Shown one piece after another: positions 7,961 to 19,376 of a DNA stretch of 54,729 nucleotides. The position numbers were made by a program, and so were the translations under genes. Positions within the stretch are counted from its first letter, which is position 1. The number at the start of each line of letters is the position of its first letter. The notes beneath the pieces are model-generated. The model saw nothing but the letters and a program-made list of their open reading frames with translations. It was not told where the DNA came from and searched no databases. The stretch spans positions 1-54,729 of the forward strand of contig NZ_JALEGV010000020.1 in the NCBI RefSeq assembly GCF_022763245.1, written 5' to 3'. This DNA comes from Oricola sp. Its GTDB lineage: Bacteria; Pseudomonadota; Alphaproteobacteria; Rhizobiales; Rhizobiaceae.

Positions 7961-8148
7961 CCCTCATCCGACGCGCTGCGCGCGCCACCTTCTCCCATCA
8001 AGGGAGAAGGTGGGTCCGGCGCCTTGGGCTGTCCTTCGGCGTGTTTTTTGAACATCCAACCACCTGCGGCGACACGCGCCCCTCCCTTCTCCCCTCGTGG
8101 GAGAAGGTGGATGCGGCGGTTCCGTGAACCGGCGCAGACGGATGAGGG
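7961..8148. repeat. Rhizobial-type intergenic mosaic element with two hairpins
   Basis: The element is bounded by CCCTCATCCG (7961-7970) and its exact inverse CGGATGAGGG (8139-8148). Inside are two hairpins of related sequence: CCACCTTCTCCC / GGGAGAAGGTGG (7985-7996 with 8002-8013, loop of five) and CCTTCTCCC / GGGAGAAGG (8085-8093 with 8099-8107, loop of five). This two-palindrome structure matches RIME-like elements dispersed in rhizobial genomes. It fills most of the gap from 7841 to 8217, in which I see no gene. Confidence 0.8.
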
Positions 8149-8217
8149 GGCGCCGACACCACAGTAAAATCACCCCCAACTTATCCACCAACCCGCCACC
8201 GCCCATACCCTTGCCCG

Positions 8218-9000
8218 ATGACCGACACGCATCGCCCCATCTTCGACTGGCAAGTCGCCATCGACCGCAACCGCGAGGCGTTGTTGCGCATCGTCGCGGT
8301 GCTGTTCGTGCGCGCCGGGCTGGACGAAGGCGGCGCGGATCAGGTGACGCGGCGCGCCTGGCGGGTGATCCTGCGTGTGTTGCGACCCGCCGAATCCGCC
8401 GCCCGCCGGCTGATCGTCATCGCCGCGCGCAGCATTGACGTCGGCCCCCTGAAACCGCGCCCGGCGAAGGAGCCGACTGCCCTCGAACAGCTCCAGGCGG
8501 CCGGCCTCGTCGTCACACACACCGGCCTCAATCTCGGCCTCGCCCGCATGTGGCAGCCACCACCCGAAGCCCCGCAACCCGCACAACCGCGCCTCTCGAC
8601 CTTCGTGCTCACCGATCCGCCGCGCCGCTTCGACCCGAAGGGCTGGGACGGAAGGCGCCCGTTCCCGCGGGCCGGGTTCGACCTTGCCGACGACCACGAG
8701 GAGGTCAGCGCCGACCACCTCTGCGCCCGCCTCAAGGCGTTGAAGCGCGCGCTGGACGACATCGACGGACACGCCCGGCGTCTCGCCCGCCTGCAGGCGC
8801 GACGTGCCGCAGCCCTCGTCGCGCCAGCAAGCGAAGCGCAGTTCAAGGGCGTAGGTCGGCGAACACCCGCGAGAATCCGACAACCCCTCCGCCACGGCTG
8901 GCCACCCGGCCACCGTAAGCTCTCCGCCCACACCGTGGACAGCGTGCTCCGCGAATGCCACGGCCTCGCGCTCCAGGCGCTGCGCGACGACACGTCGTGA
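8218..9000 (+). CDS. Hypothetical protein
   Basis: 260 residues, rich in arginine and alanine, with no signal peptide and no membrane segment. The N-terminal half is helical (ALLRIVAVLFVRAGLDEGG, then a long arginine-rich helix), the middle is proline-rich, and a conserved-looking motif DPKGWDGRRPFPR sits near residue 140. I recognise the style from rhizobial genomes but no domain of known function. The DNA codes in a uniform high-GC manner, which supports a real gene, yet strong open frames on the other strand mean coding cannot be proven by length alone. It is isolated between two repeat-rich gaps. Confidence 0.6.
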   Translation: MTDTHRPIFDWQVAIDRNREALLRIVAVLFVRAGLDEGGADQVTRRAWRVILRVLRPAESAARRLIVIAARSIDVGPLKPRPAKEPTALEQLQAAGLVVTHTGLNLGLARMWQPPPEAPQPAQPRLSTFVLTDPPRRFDPKGWDGRRPFPRAGFDLADDHEEVSADHLCARLKALKRALDDIDGHARRLARLQARRAAALVAPASEAQFKGVGRRTPARIRQPLRHGWPPGHRKLSAHTVDSVLRECHGLALQALRDDTS

Positions 9001-9128
9001 GAAGCTTCCACCGCTCCGGATCTTGTAATCCGCACTCGAAGACGAGCCGCGGTGCTGATGCTGCGCGCCTGTCTCTGCGTACGGATGCCAACTCCCCATT
9101 CGGACGCCTCAACTCACCTGTCCGCGTC

Positions 9129-9164
9129 ACGGAATGGATCCTCGGCTCAAGGCCGAGGATGACG
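9129..9164 (+). repeat. Dispersed palindromic repeat, copy 1
   Basis: Begins ACGGAATGGATCC and ends GAGGATGACG; the centre CCTCGGCTCAAGGCCGAGG forms a hairpin. It is the first of three related copies in the 489-bp gap 9001-9489, which holds no gene that I can see. The type is widespread in alphaproteobacterial intergenic DNA. Confidence 0.75.
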
Positions 9165-9180
9165 GCGGGGAGGAGGCATC

Positions 9181-9210
9181 GCGGCTAACGTCATGCATCG
9201 GCGATTAGCC
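9181..9210. repeat. Short inverted repeat
   Basis: CGGCTAA at 9181-9187 faces TTAGCCG at 9204-9210. It lies between two of the palindromic repeats and has no T run, so a terminator is unlikely. Confidence 0.4.
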
Positions 9211-9227
9211 GAGCCATATCCCCCACT

Positions 9228-9264
9228 CCGTCATCCTAGGGCTTGACCCTAGGATCCATTCCGT
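9228..9264 (-). repeat. Dispersed palindromic repeat, copy 2 (inverted)
   Basis: Same element as the copy before it but in the opposite direction: CGTCATCCTAGGG, then CCCTAGGATCCATTCCGTG. The stem CCTAGGG / CCCTAGG is perfect, and has changed together with its partner strand compared with the CCTCGG stem of copy 1. Confidence 0.75.
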
Positions 9265-9336
9265 GAACGTCCCATTCCACAGAACATGCAGAAAAGGTGC
9301 CCTCCCATACGGCCCCCTCAGCCCAACCGCCGTCCG

Positions 9337-9373
9337 CACGGAATGGATCCTAGGGTCAAGGCCGAGGATGACG
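9337..9373 (+). repeat. Dispersed palindromic repeat, copy 3
   Basis: Begins CACGGAATGGATCC like copy 1, but its left arm is TAGGGTC as in copy 2 while its right arm GGCCGAGG is as in copy 1. It is therefore a hybrid with an imperfect stem. Confidence 0.7.
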
Positions 9374-9489
9374 CGCTGGGAGATACGGCCCGCCAAGTCG
9401 CCCGCGTCCACCCTCCGCCAATATTCCTCCACCATCCCGCCGAGCCTGCTAGACTCGCGCCGGCACCGAGATCCTGAAGGGAGACGCCG

Positions 9490-9924
9490 ATGCAGATCAA
9501 TGTGAATTCATGGCAGCTCTGGGCGCTGCTCGCCGCCGTTTTCGCCGCGCTGACCGCGATCTTCGCCAAGGTCGGGATCGAGGGCGTCAATTCCAGTTTC
9601 GCCACGCTGTTGCGCACGCTGGTCGTCGTCGCGGCGCTGACGCCCTTGTTGTGGCTGACGGGCGAGTACCAGCCGCTCTCGACGCTGTCGGGGCGCACGG
9701 TGCTGTTCCTCGTCCTGTCCGGTCTCGCGACCGGGGCGTCGTGGCTTTGCTATTTCCGGGCGCTGCAACTGGGGCAGGCGGGGCAGGTCGCGCCGGTGGA
9801 CAAGCTCAGCGTCGTCTTCGTCGCGATTCTCGGCGCGGTGTTCCTCGGAGAGCGGCTTTCGGCGGTCGGCTGGGGCGGCGTCGGGCTCATCGCGGCCGGT
9901 GCGATCCTGGTTGCCGTCGGGTGA
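9490..9924 (+). CDS. Single-domain EamA family transporter
   Basis: A 144-residue inner-membrane protein with about five hydrophobic segments, beginning LWALLAAVFAALTAIFAKVGIEGVNSSFATLLRTLVV, then WLCYFRALQLGQAGQVAPVDKLSVVFVAILGAVFLGERLS and a final glycine-rich helix. This is one EamA domain, half the size of usual drug/metabolite transporters, so it should act as a dimer. The motif APVDKLSVVFVAIL with FLGERLS is typical. Substrate is unknown. The ATG has a good GAAGGGAG site. It is preceded by repeats and followed by the promoter of the cytochrome c peroxidase gene. Confidence 0.85.
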   Translation: MQINVNSWQLWALLAAVFAALTAIFAKVGIEGVNSSFATLLRTLVVVAALTPLLWLTGEYQPLSTLSGRTVLFLVLSGLATGASWLCYFRALQLGQAGQVAPVDKLSVVFVAILGAVFLGERLSAVGWGGVGLIAAGAILVAVG

Positions 9925-9979
9925 CGGGACAACACGCCGCAGGCGATCCAGTCTGGAATCGTTCCAAAGAGGAAAGGCA

Positions 9980-9993
9980 TTGATTTTCGTCAA
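9980..9993. promoter_or_regulatory. FNR/FixK-type binding site upstream of cytochrome c peroxidase gene
   Basis: The sequence TTGATTTTCGTCAA fits TTGAY-N4-RTCAA exactly. Its centre lies about 90 bases before the ATG at 10077. FNR-type activation of bacterial cytochrome c peroxidase genes under low oxygen is well known, so the assignment is consistent with the gene it precedes. Confidence 0.7.
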
Positions 9994-10076
9994 TCGTCGC
10001 GTCGGCGCGGAGCCTAGGCTCGCCTTCGCAGATGCAACATCACTCCCGAAACGCATCTGTGAAAACGAGGTGGGAC

Positions 10077-11135
10077 ATGAAACCCGTACTGAAGACACTT
10101 CTCATCACCACAGCCGCCGCCCTGTTCATGGGAACGGCGGTCCAGGCCGATGAATTGCGCGACGAGGCGATCGAATATTTCAAACCCTTGCCGTCGACCA
10201 TTCCGGCCGTCAACGACAACCCGATCACCGATGAAAAGATCGAACTCGGCAAGGCGCTGTTCTTCGATCCGCGGCTGTCGGCCTCCGGCGTCTTTTCCTG
10301 CAACTCCTGTCACAACCTTGCGACCGGCGGCGACGACAATCTGGAAACCTCCATCGGCCATGGCTGGCAGAAGGGCCCGCGCAACGCGCCGACCGCTCTG
10401 AACGCCGTCTTCAACATCGCCCAGTTCTGGGACGGCCGCGCCGAGGATCTGAAGGCCCAGGCCAAGGGCCCGGTTCAGGCCGGCGTCGAGATGGCCAACA
10501 CGCCCGAGAACGTCGTCGTGACGCTGAACTCGATGCCGCAATATATCGAGTGGTTCAAACATGCCTTCCCGGACGAGGCGGAGCCGGTCAATTTCGACAA
10601 CATGGCGAAAGCGATCGAGGCTTTCGAGGCGACCCTGATCACGCCGGCGCCGTTCGACGCCTGGCTCAATGGCGACGATTCCGCCATGAGCGACGATCAG
10701 AAGGCCGGTCTCGTGGCCTTCATGGACAAGGGCTGCATCGCCTGCCACAACGGCGTCAATGTCGGCGGACACGACTACTATCCGTTCGGCCTGATCGAGA
10801 AGCCGGGCGCCGACGTCCTGCCGGAAGGCGACAAGGGCCGCTTCGCGGTCACCGAGACGGTGGACGACGAATATGTCTTCCGCGCCGCGCCGTTGCGCAA
10901 CATCGCGCTGACCGCGCCCTACTTCCACTCCGGCAAGGTGTGGGATCTCAAGGTCGCCGTTCAGATCATGAGCGAATCGCAGCTCGGCGAGGAACTCGGC
11001 GAGGACGAGGCCGACCAGATCGTCGCCTTCCTGAATTCGCTGACCGGCGAAATGCCGGAGGTGACCTATCCGATCCTGCCGGCCGAGACGTCCGCGACGC
11101 CGCGTCCGACGGCGGAGATCATGCCGACCGAATGA
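10077..11135 (+). CDS. Diheme cytochrome c peroxidase
   Basis: Reduces hydrogen peroxide to water in the periplasm with electrons from small cytochromes. The 352-residue protein has a signal peptide ending at AVQA (residues 1-24) and two heme c motifs, CNSCH at 75-79 and CIACH at 220-224. The segment LRNIALTAPYFHSGKVWDL near 285 is the conserved distal part of the second heme domain, and KIELGKALFFDPRLSASG before the first heme is the family signature. The frame begins earlier, at 10032, but ATG at 10077 follows GAGGTGG and starts the signal peptide. An FNR-type box lies upstream. A Crp-family regulator gene is convergent and may or may not be involved. Confidence 0.95.
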   Translation: MKPVLKTLLITTAAALFMGTAVQADELRDEAIEYFKPLPSTIPAVNDNPITDEKIELGKALFFDPRLSASGVFSCNSCHNLATGGDDNLETSIGHGWQKGPRNAPTALNAVFNIAQFWDGRAEDLKAQAKGPVQAGVEMANTPENVVVTLNSMPQYIEWFKHAFPDEAEPVNFDNMAKAIEAFEATLITPAPFDAWLNGDDSAMSDDQKAGLVAFMDKGCIACHNGVNVGGHDYYPFGLIEKPGADVLPEGDKGRFAVTETVDDEYVFRAAPLRNIALTAPYFHSGKVWDLKVAVQIMSESQLGEELGEDEADQIVAFLNSLTGEMPEVTYPILPAETSATPRPTAEIMPTE

Positions 11136-11155
11136 GCGGTCGCCACACGGACGAA

Positions 11156-11175
11156 GGGGCGCTCTCGGGCGCCCC
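11156..11175. terminator. Stem-loop between two convergent genes
   Basis: GGGGCGC (11156-11162) pairs with GCGCCCC (11169-11175) around a six-base loop. There is no proper T run, so it is at best a weak terminator for one or both convergent genes. Confidence 0.45.
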
Positions 11176-11231
11176 GGTTCTGCGCTTTGCCGTTTCCTGA
11201 CGCGGTGGAAGCGCCCGGGAGCGATCCGCTC

Positions 11232-11924
11232 CTACTCGCCGCCGGCGTTCCATCCCTCCGAAAGCCGGCGGTTGAGTTCACGCATGTCGGTCAGGATCAG
11301 GCCACCGCGCGCGCGTTCGACGACGTTCTCGCGCTCCATCTTGGCGACCTCGCGGCTGACCACCTCGCGGCGGCATCCGATCCGCTCGGCCAGTTCCAGC
11401 TGGATCGGCGGCGGCGAGATGATGCGCTGGCCGTCATGACCCTTGCGCGGCCGCGACAGGCGGATCAGTTCCGAATAGAGCCGGTACTTGGCCGGCAGGA
11501 AGGCGTGTTCGGCAAGCCGCGTGTTCAGCGAGCGGATCAGCGCCGACATCGAACGCATCAGTTGCAGCGACACGTCGGGCGAATCGCGCAGGATGGACAG
11601 GAAGACCTGCTGCGGCAGCGAGATCACCCGCGTGCGCGTCAGGGCGGTCACGTTGGCGGAGCGGGTCGTGCCGTCGATCGCGGCCAGTTCGCCGAAGAAC
11701 TCGCCGTCGGCGAATTCGCCCAGGATGACCTCGCGGCCCGTGGCGATGCGCAGGATCGCGCGCACCCGGCCGGACTGGATCATGTAGACGTTGTGGCTGT
11801 CGTCCTCGTAGTCGAGAACCAGTTCGTCCTCGCCATAGTCGGTGATGTGGGCCAATGCGGAAAACCGCTCGTCCTGCTCGTCGGTCAGGGCGGCAAACAG
11901 CGAAAAAGATTTCAAAGACACCAT
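11232..11924 (-). CDS. Crp/Fnr family transcriptional regulator
   Basis: 230 residues. The N-terminal half is a cyclic-nucleotide-binding fold with GEFFGELAAIDGTTRSANVTA near 73-93, the phosphate-binding cassette in which Glu, Arg and Ser are kept as in true cAMP/cGMP binders. A dimer helix follows, then a Crp-type helix-turn-helix (IQLELAERIGCRREVVSREVAKME, about 175-198). The N-terminus lacks the cysteine cluster of FNR and the only cysteine is in the recognition helix, so this is not the oxygen-sensing FNR that would read the TTGA-N6-TCAA boxes. It is a Crp-like nucleotide-responsive regulator. It is convergent with the peroxidase gene and downstream of the BA14K gene. Confidence 0.9.
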   Translation of the reverse strand: MVSLKSFSLFAALTDEQDERFSALAHITDYGEDELVLDYEDDSHNVYMIQSGRVRAILRIATGREVILGEFADGEFFGELAAIDGTTRSANVTALTRTRVISLPQQVFLSILRDSPDVSLQLMRSMSALIRSLNTRLAEHAFLPAKYRLYSELIRLSRPRKGHDGQRIISPPPIQLELAERIGCRREVVSREVAKMERENVVERARGGLILTDMRELNRRLSEGWNAGGE

Positions 11925-12082
11925 GTGGGATGGTCCGGGCGCAAGGCATCGCCAAATGGATGCGGTATTATCGTCGCATACACTTCCGACGTGTCAAGCG
12001 AAACCCCGGAAGCCTTTCGGCTTCCGGGGCGGGAACGGAGAATACCGGGCGGGGCAATGACCGGTATCCTCCGGGAGGGGCC

Positions 12083-12532
12083 TTAGATGTAGGGCGAGAT
12101 GCAGGGTTTGCGCGGGCCGACATAGGGCTGGTAGCTGTTGTCCATGACGCGGTACGTCTTGTACTTGGCGAAGCACCAGTTGTAGTGCGCCTGGGTCGCG
12201 TCGTGGGCGGTGGCCTGCTGGTTCTGCTGGTTGGCGATCGCCGCGCCGACGATGATGCCGCCGACGATGCCGATGGCTGCTGCCGCGCCGGCGCTCATGC
12301 CGGGCTTCGGTGCCGGCGGAGCGGGCGGTGCCGGGGGCTTCGGCGGGAGCTTGATGTTGCCCGGGCCGCACAGGCCGGGGTTGGCCAGGCAGGGGTTCGG
12401 CGTCAGGGGGTTGATCTTGCTGCTGAAGCCAGGTTCGGCGCTGACCGGGGTCACGGTGGCGACGCTGGAGGTCAGGACGGTTGCTGCGACTGCGATGGCG
12501 ACGACGGTGCCGTTGAGGGATGCGAAGTTCAT
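12083..12532 (-). CDS. BA14K-like exported protein
   Basis: 149 residues. A signal peptide (MNFASLNGTVVAIAVAATVL, cut near VSA before EPG) is followed by a proline-rich segment, a glycine/alanine hydrophobic helix (AAAAIGIVGGIIVGAAIA, about 81-98) with GxxxG-like spacing, and the C-terminal domain HYNWCFAKYKTYRVMDNSYQPY...RKPCISPY. That domain is the BA14K family first described as a lectin-like immunoreactive antigen of Brucella. The protein is probably anchored in a membrane with its C-terminal domain in the periplasm. The ribosome-binding site GGAGACAC is part of a predicted leader hairpin (see the separate entry). Confidence 0.9.
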   Translation of the reverse strand: MNFASLNGTVVAIAVAATVLTSSVATVTPVSAEPGFSSKINPLTPNPCLANPGLCGPGNIKLPPKPPAPPAPPAPKPGMSAGAAAAIGIVGGIIVGAAIANQQNQQATAHDATQAHYNWCFAKYKTYRVMDNSYQPYVGPRKPCISPYI

Positions 12533-12536
12533 GTGA

Positions 12537-12587
12537 GTGTCTCCGTTTGGGTGCCGCCGATCATCTGTCGCGGCGTTGAGGAGACAC
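12537..12587 (-). promoter_or_regulatory. Leader hairpin that can mask the BA14K ribosome-binding site
   Basis: In the mRNA sense, GTGTCTCC (12587-12580) is followed 35 bases later by its exact complement GGAGACAC (12544-12537), which contains the Shine-Dalgarno sequence four bases before the ATG. Within the loop CGCCG (12575-12571) can pair with CGGCG (12559-12555), giving a second stem. The folded form would block translation. Whether it acts as an RNA thermometer, an sRNA target or not at all is open. Confidence 0.5.
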
Positions 12588-12638
12588 TATGCCGGTCGCG
12601 ATCCGGGCGATGTGCGATCAGTCACAAGTGCGAACGCG

Positions 12639-13565
12639 CTAACTTTGGCGGCCCTTTCTTGCCAGTGCGACGGCGATTTCCGCCGCCAGCCGGGCGTTGT
12701 TTTCCACGAGCGCGATGTTGGTCCTGAGGCTGCGCCCGTCGGTGATCCGCAGGATCCGTTCCAGGAGCCAGGGTGTCACCGCCTTGCCGCCGATGCCGGC
12801 CTGCTGCGCTTCGCCGACCGCGCGCTCGATCACGATTTGCATTTCCTCCGTCGGGATCTCGTCGGCCTGCGGAACCGGGTTGGCGATCAGCATGCCGCCA
12901 TGTTCGAAGGCCGAAAGCTCCGCGCGCGTCGCGATGAAGCCGGCGATGTCGTCCGCGCTGTCCAGGCGCAGCGGCGCCTTCAGGCCGGAATCGCGGGACC
13001 AGAAGGCGGGAACCGCGTCCTGGCCGTATGCGATCACCGGCACGCCGCGCGTTTCCAGCACCTCCAGCGTCTTCGGAATGTCGAGAATCGCCTTCGCGCC
13101 CGCGCAGACGACCGCGACGGGCGTGCGCGCCAGTTCGTCGAGATCCGCGGATATGTCGAAGCTCGTCTCGGCGCCGCGATGCACCCCGCCAATGCCGCCG
13201 GTCGCAAACACGGCGATGCCCGCCGCGTGGGCCGCCATCATGGTGGCGGCGACCGTGGTGCCGCCGGTCAGGCCGCGCGCCATGGCGAAGGCGAGGTCCG
13301 CGCGCGACAGTTTCAGCGGCGCCTGCGCGGCGGCCAGCGCTTCGGCCTGGTCCTTGTCGAGCCCGACATGCAGCCGGCCGTCGATCACGGCGATCGTTGC
13401 CGGTGTCGCGCCCGCCTCCCGGATCAACCCTTCCACGGATCGCGCCATCGCCAGGTTGTCGGGATAGGGCATGCCGTGGGTGATGATGGTCGATTCCAGG
13501 GCGACGACGGCCGTGCCCGCGTCAAGGGCGGCGGCGACCTCGGGCGAAATGTCGAAAGCGGTCAC
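12639..13565 (-). CDS. psuG: Pseudouridine-5'-phosphate glycosidase
   Basis: Splits pseudouridine 5'-phosphate into uracil and ribose 5-phosphate. The 308-residue protein shows the family pattern throughout: VVALESTIITHGMPYPDNLAMA near the start, LSRADLAFAMARGLTGGTTVAATM, FATGGIGGVHRGAE, PVAVVCAGAKAILDIPKTLEVLETRGVPVIAYG with the active-site lysine region, and IANPVPQADEIP. It starts with GTG, and this start overlaps the stop codon of the upstream kinase gene by four bases (GTGA), so the two enzymes of the pathway are made together. No pseudouridine transporter is beside them. Confidence 0.95.
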   Translation of the reverse strand: MTAFDISPEVAAALDAGTAVVALESTIITHGMPYPDNLAMARSVEGLIREAGATPATIAVIDGRLHVGLDKDQAEALAAAQAPLKLSRADLAFAMARGLTGGTTVAATMMAAHAAGIAVFATGGIGGVHRGAETSFDISADLDELARTPVAVVCAGAKAILDIPKTLEVLETRGVPVIAYGQDAVPAFWSRDSGLKAPLRLDSADDIAGFIATRAELSAFEHGGMLIANPVPQADEIPTEEMQIVIERAVGEAQQAGIGGKAVTPWLLERILRITDGRSLRTNIALVENNARLAAEIAVALARKGRQS

Positions 13566-14539
13566 GGGATTGTCTCCTCTGCGAGGTCCTGAAGGGTTTG
13601 GATGCGCGCGCCGTCGCGGATCGCCGCGAACGCCGCGGTCTCGAATTCCGGCGCCACCGGGCCTTCGCAGCGCAAGGTGATCTGCGCGGCGGCGATGCCG
13701 GAACAGACGGCTTGCGCGAGCGAGACGTCGGGATCGCGCAGGAGCGCGGCGATCGTCGCGCCCGCCAGGGCGTCGCCGGCGCCGGTCACGTCCTTTATCT
13801 CATCGGCGGCGGGCGGAACAACGGCATGGTGCGCGCCGTCCTCTAGAACGATGACCGGACCCGCGCCGTTCGTGACCACGGCGCCGCCGAAGCCAAGGTC
13901 GCAAAGCGCGGCGAGCCCGGCTGCAGCACCGTCCTGCCCGGTCAGCGCCTTCATTTCGCGGCGGTTCATGAAGACGGTATCGATCATCGTCGCGATGGCC
14001 TGCAGCCTTGTCGCCTTGGCGGGTGAGATCGCGATCGCGAAGATCGGACCCGGCGCCCGCAGCCCGATCGTCGTCAGCGCGGCGACCGGCAGGTTGGCGT
14101 CGACCAGAACGGCCTGCGCGGAAGACAGGGCTTCGCGCAGGGCCTTGCGGCGCAACTGCCGGGGCAGGGCGGTCTCGTAGATCTCCATGTCGGCAAGGCC
14201 CGCGACCTGGTCGCCCTCGGCATCGAGGATCGCGGTGTAGCTCGCCGTGCGCCGGTCCAGGAAGACGGCGGACAGATCGGCGATGCCCGCGGCCTCGATC
14301 GTGTCGCCGACGAGCCCGCCGTCGTAATCGCCCCCGCGCGCCGAGATCAGGCCGATCGGCTGCAGCCCGGCCAGCCGCACGTTGCGCAGCGCGTTGAACA
14401 CGCCCCCGCCGACGGTCGTGACGAGACGCCCCGGATTGGAGGCGCCGGCATGATAGGGCCCTTCCACATGGCCTATCCGGTCCACATGCGCGCCGCCCAC
14501 GCCGAGAAGCGCCCAAACGTCCTGTCTCAATTCCTGCAT
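13562..14539 (-). CDS. psuK: PfkB-family kinase, probably pseudouridine kinase
   Basis: Expected to phosphorylate pseudouridine for the glycosidase encoded just downstream. The product of about 325 residues is a ribokinase-fold protein: GGGVFNALRNVRLAG near residue 45 is the substrate-side PfkB motif, and the second signature DVTGAGDALAGATIAAL near 248-264 holds the catalytic aspartate and anion hole. The frame is open to ATG 14581; ATG 14539 is chosen because it has GGAGA upstream, whereas 14581 has none, but the longer form is possible. Pairing with psuG by a four-base overlap is the main reason for assigning pseudouridine rather than another sugar. Confidence 0.85.
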   Translation of the reverse strand: MQELRQDVWALLGVGGAHVDRIGHVEGPYHAGASNPGRLVTTVGGGVFNALRNVRLAGLQPIGLISARGGDYDGGLVGDTIEAAGIADLSAVFLDRRTASYTAILDAEGDQVAGLADMEIYETALPRQLRRKALREALSSAQAVLVDANLPVAALTTIGLRAPGPIFAIAISPAKATRLQAIATMIDTVFMNRREMKALTGQDGAAAGLAALCDLGFGGAVVTNGAGPVIVLEDGAHHAVVPPAADEIKDVTGAGDALAGATIAALLRDPDVSLAQAVCSGIAAAQITLRCEGPVAPEFETAAFAAIRDGARIQTLQDLAEETIP

Positions 14540-14736
14540 CTCTCCGGCGGTCTCCAGGTCCTCTTGCGCCTTCCTTGTCATGTTGCCGCACGCCTCGCCA
14601 CTGTCGGGAGAATCAGCGCAAGGTCAATCACTGCGGCGGCGCATCCCCCGAACTTCGCGGCAGTCATGACGTCGGGTGACCGGAACATAAACAAAACAAA
14701 TTTGGATTGCCTTTGAAAAACATGGGTTTGTCGTGA

Positions 14737-14765
14737 TTGCCAAAATGGAACAAATCGCGTACAAA
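14737..14765 (+). promoter_or_regulatory. recA promoter with LexA-type operator GAAC-N7-GTAC
   Basis: A sigma-70-like promoter reads TTGCCA (14737-14742), 17 bases, TACAAA (14760-14765). Inside it lies GAAC-AAATCGC-GTAC (14748-14762), which is exactly the form of recA operator reported from mutagenesis in Rhizobium etli. It overlaps the -10 element, the position expected for LexA repression. The alternative motif TTG-N11-CAA (14737-14753), proposed earlier for the same R. etli operator, is also present in the same place. Confidence 0.8.
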
Positions 14766-14822
14766 CAAATCAGGTAATTTGAAGTTTGCGCGGTTGGCGG
14801 CGATAACCTAAGGGTGGATCAA

Positions 14823-15902
<1,080 letters not shown>

Positions 15903-15942
15903 TCCGCCCTCATACCCCTGATCGACACTGTCACATTTGCCC

Positions 15943-15971
15943 GGCCCGGCGCTCGAAAGAGACGCCGGGCC
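15943..15971 (+). terminator. Stem-loop between recA and alaS
   Basis: GGCCCGGCG (15943-15951) pairs perfectly with CGCCGGGCC (15963-15971), loop of eleven. A weak T-containing tail (GTTCGCATT) follows. It is probably the recA terminator. Confidence 0.6.
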
Positions 15972-16099
15972 GTTCGCATTGTGACAATCGGGCTTGATTG
16001 CGCCCTGCGCTGCGCCGACATGCTGGACAGAATGCGGTCCGATTGAGTAAGGCAGTGGCCTTTCCGGAGCATTTTCAGGCTCTTTCCAGGCAGGTTTTC

Positions 16100-18760
<2,661 letters not shown>

Positions 18761-18761
18761 G

Positions 18762-19376
18762 TCAGCCGGCCTTCCTGCCGTTTGCGCGAATGCGCCGCAC
18801 GCGCAGGACGATCTGCCAGCCAAGAAACACCGTGACGACGGCTGCCGCGATCATCCAGGCGGCGTTGGCGACGATGTCGGCGATGTCCGAGATGGATTGC
18901 GCGAAGAGGTTGCCGAGGGTCAGGTAGCCGCCGATCCAGACCACCTCGCCGGCGATGTCGGCGAGGGTGAAGCGGTAGAGCGGATAGAGCGTCAGTCCGC
19001 TGGTCAGGTTCACATAGGGCCCGACCGGGCTGACGAGCCAGCGGCTGAAGAAAATGCCGCCGTCGCCCCATTTGCGCGTGAAGTCTTCCGCCTTTTGAAG
19101 ATTGCCCCGTACGGACGGCCAGCGCTCCACCCTGGCGCGGATGGCGACCGCTGCGAAACGGCCGGCGCCATAGCCGATGTGATCGCCCGTCACCGCGCCG
19201 GCGAGCCCCCAGGCGAACAATTGCCAGAACGACAATTCGCCGCTTGCCTGCAAGGCGCCTGCGGTCAGAAGCAGGATCGATGTGGGAACCGGAATGCCGA
19301 ACTGCCCGATCGCGATGATCGCAAAAAGTGCGGGTGCGCCATAGAGCGAGAAGATCGAGAGGATCGTCTCGGTCAT
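18762..19376 (-). CDS. DedA family (VTT domain) membrane protein
   Basis: 204 residues with about five to six hydrophobic segments. It has the DedA hallmarks: IGQFGIPVPTSILLLTAGAL near 23-42, GDHIGYGAGR near 64-73, and FFSRWLVSPVGPYVNLTSGL near 109-128, with a re-entrant loop feel. DedA proteins of this class are implicated in recycling of lipid carriers (undecaprenyl phosphate, phosphatidylethanolamine) across the inner membrane and in keeping the proton motive force. Its start codon overlaps the stop of the small upstream membrane gene by four bases (ATGA), so the two are probably co-translated. Confidence 0.88.
   Translation of the reverse strand: MTETILSIFSLYGAPALFAIIAIGQFGIPVPTSILLLTAGALQASGELSFWQLFAWGLAGAVTGDHIGYGAGRFAAVAIRARVERWPSVRGNLQKAEDFTRKWGDGGIFFSRWLVSPVGPYVNLTSGLTLYPLYRFTLADIAGEVVWIGGYLTLGNLFAQSISDIADIVANAAWMIAAAVVTVFLGWQIVLRVRRIRANGRKAG

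Noticed and set aside
11232-11924. Crp-type regulator as the FNR that reads the two boxes
   Set aside because: It has no N-terminal cysteine cluster and keeps the nucleotide-binding residues, so an FNR role is not supported.
14683-14697. GAAC-N7-AAAC before recA as a second LexA site
   Set aside because: The second half-site is not GAAC or GTAC, and it lies farther upstream than the promoter; the site at 14748-14762 is a full match.
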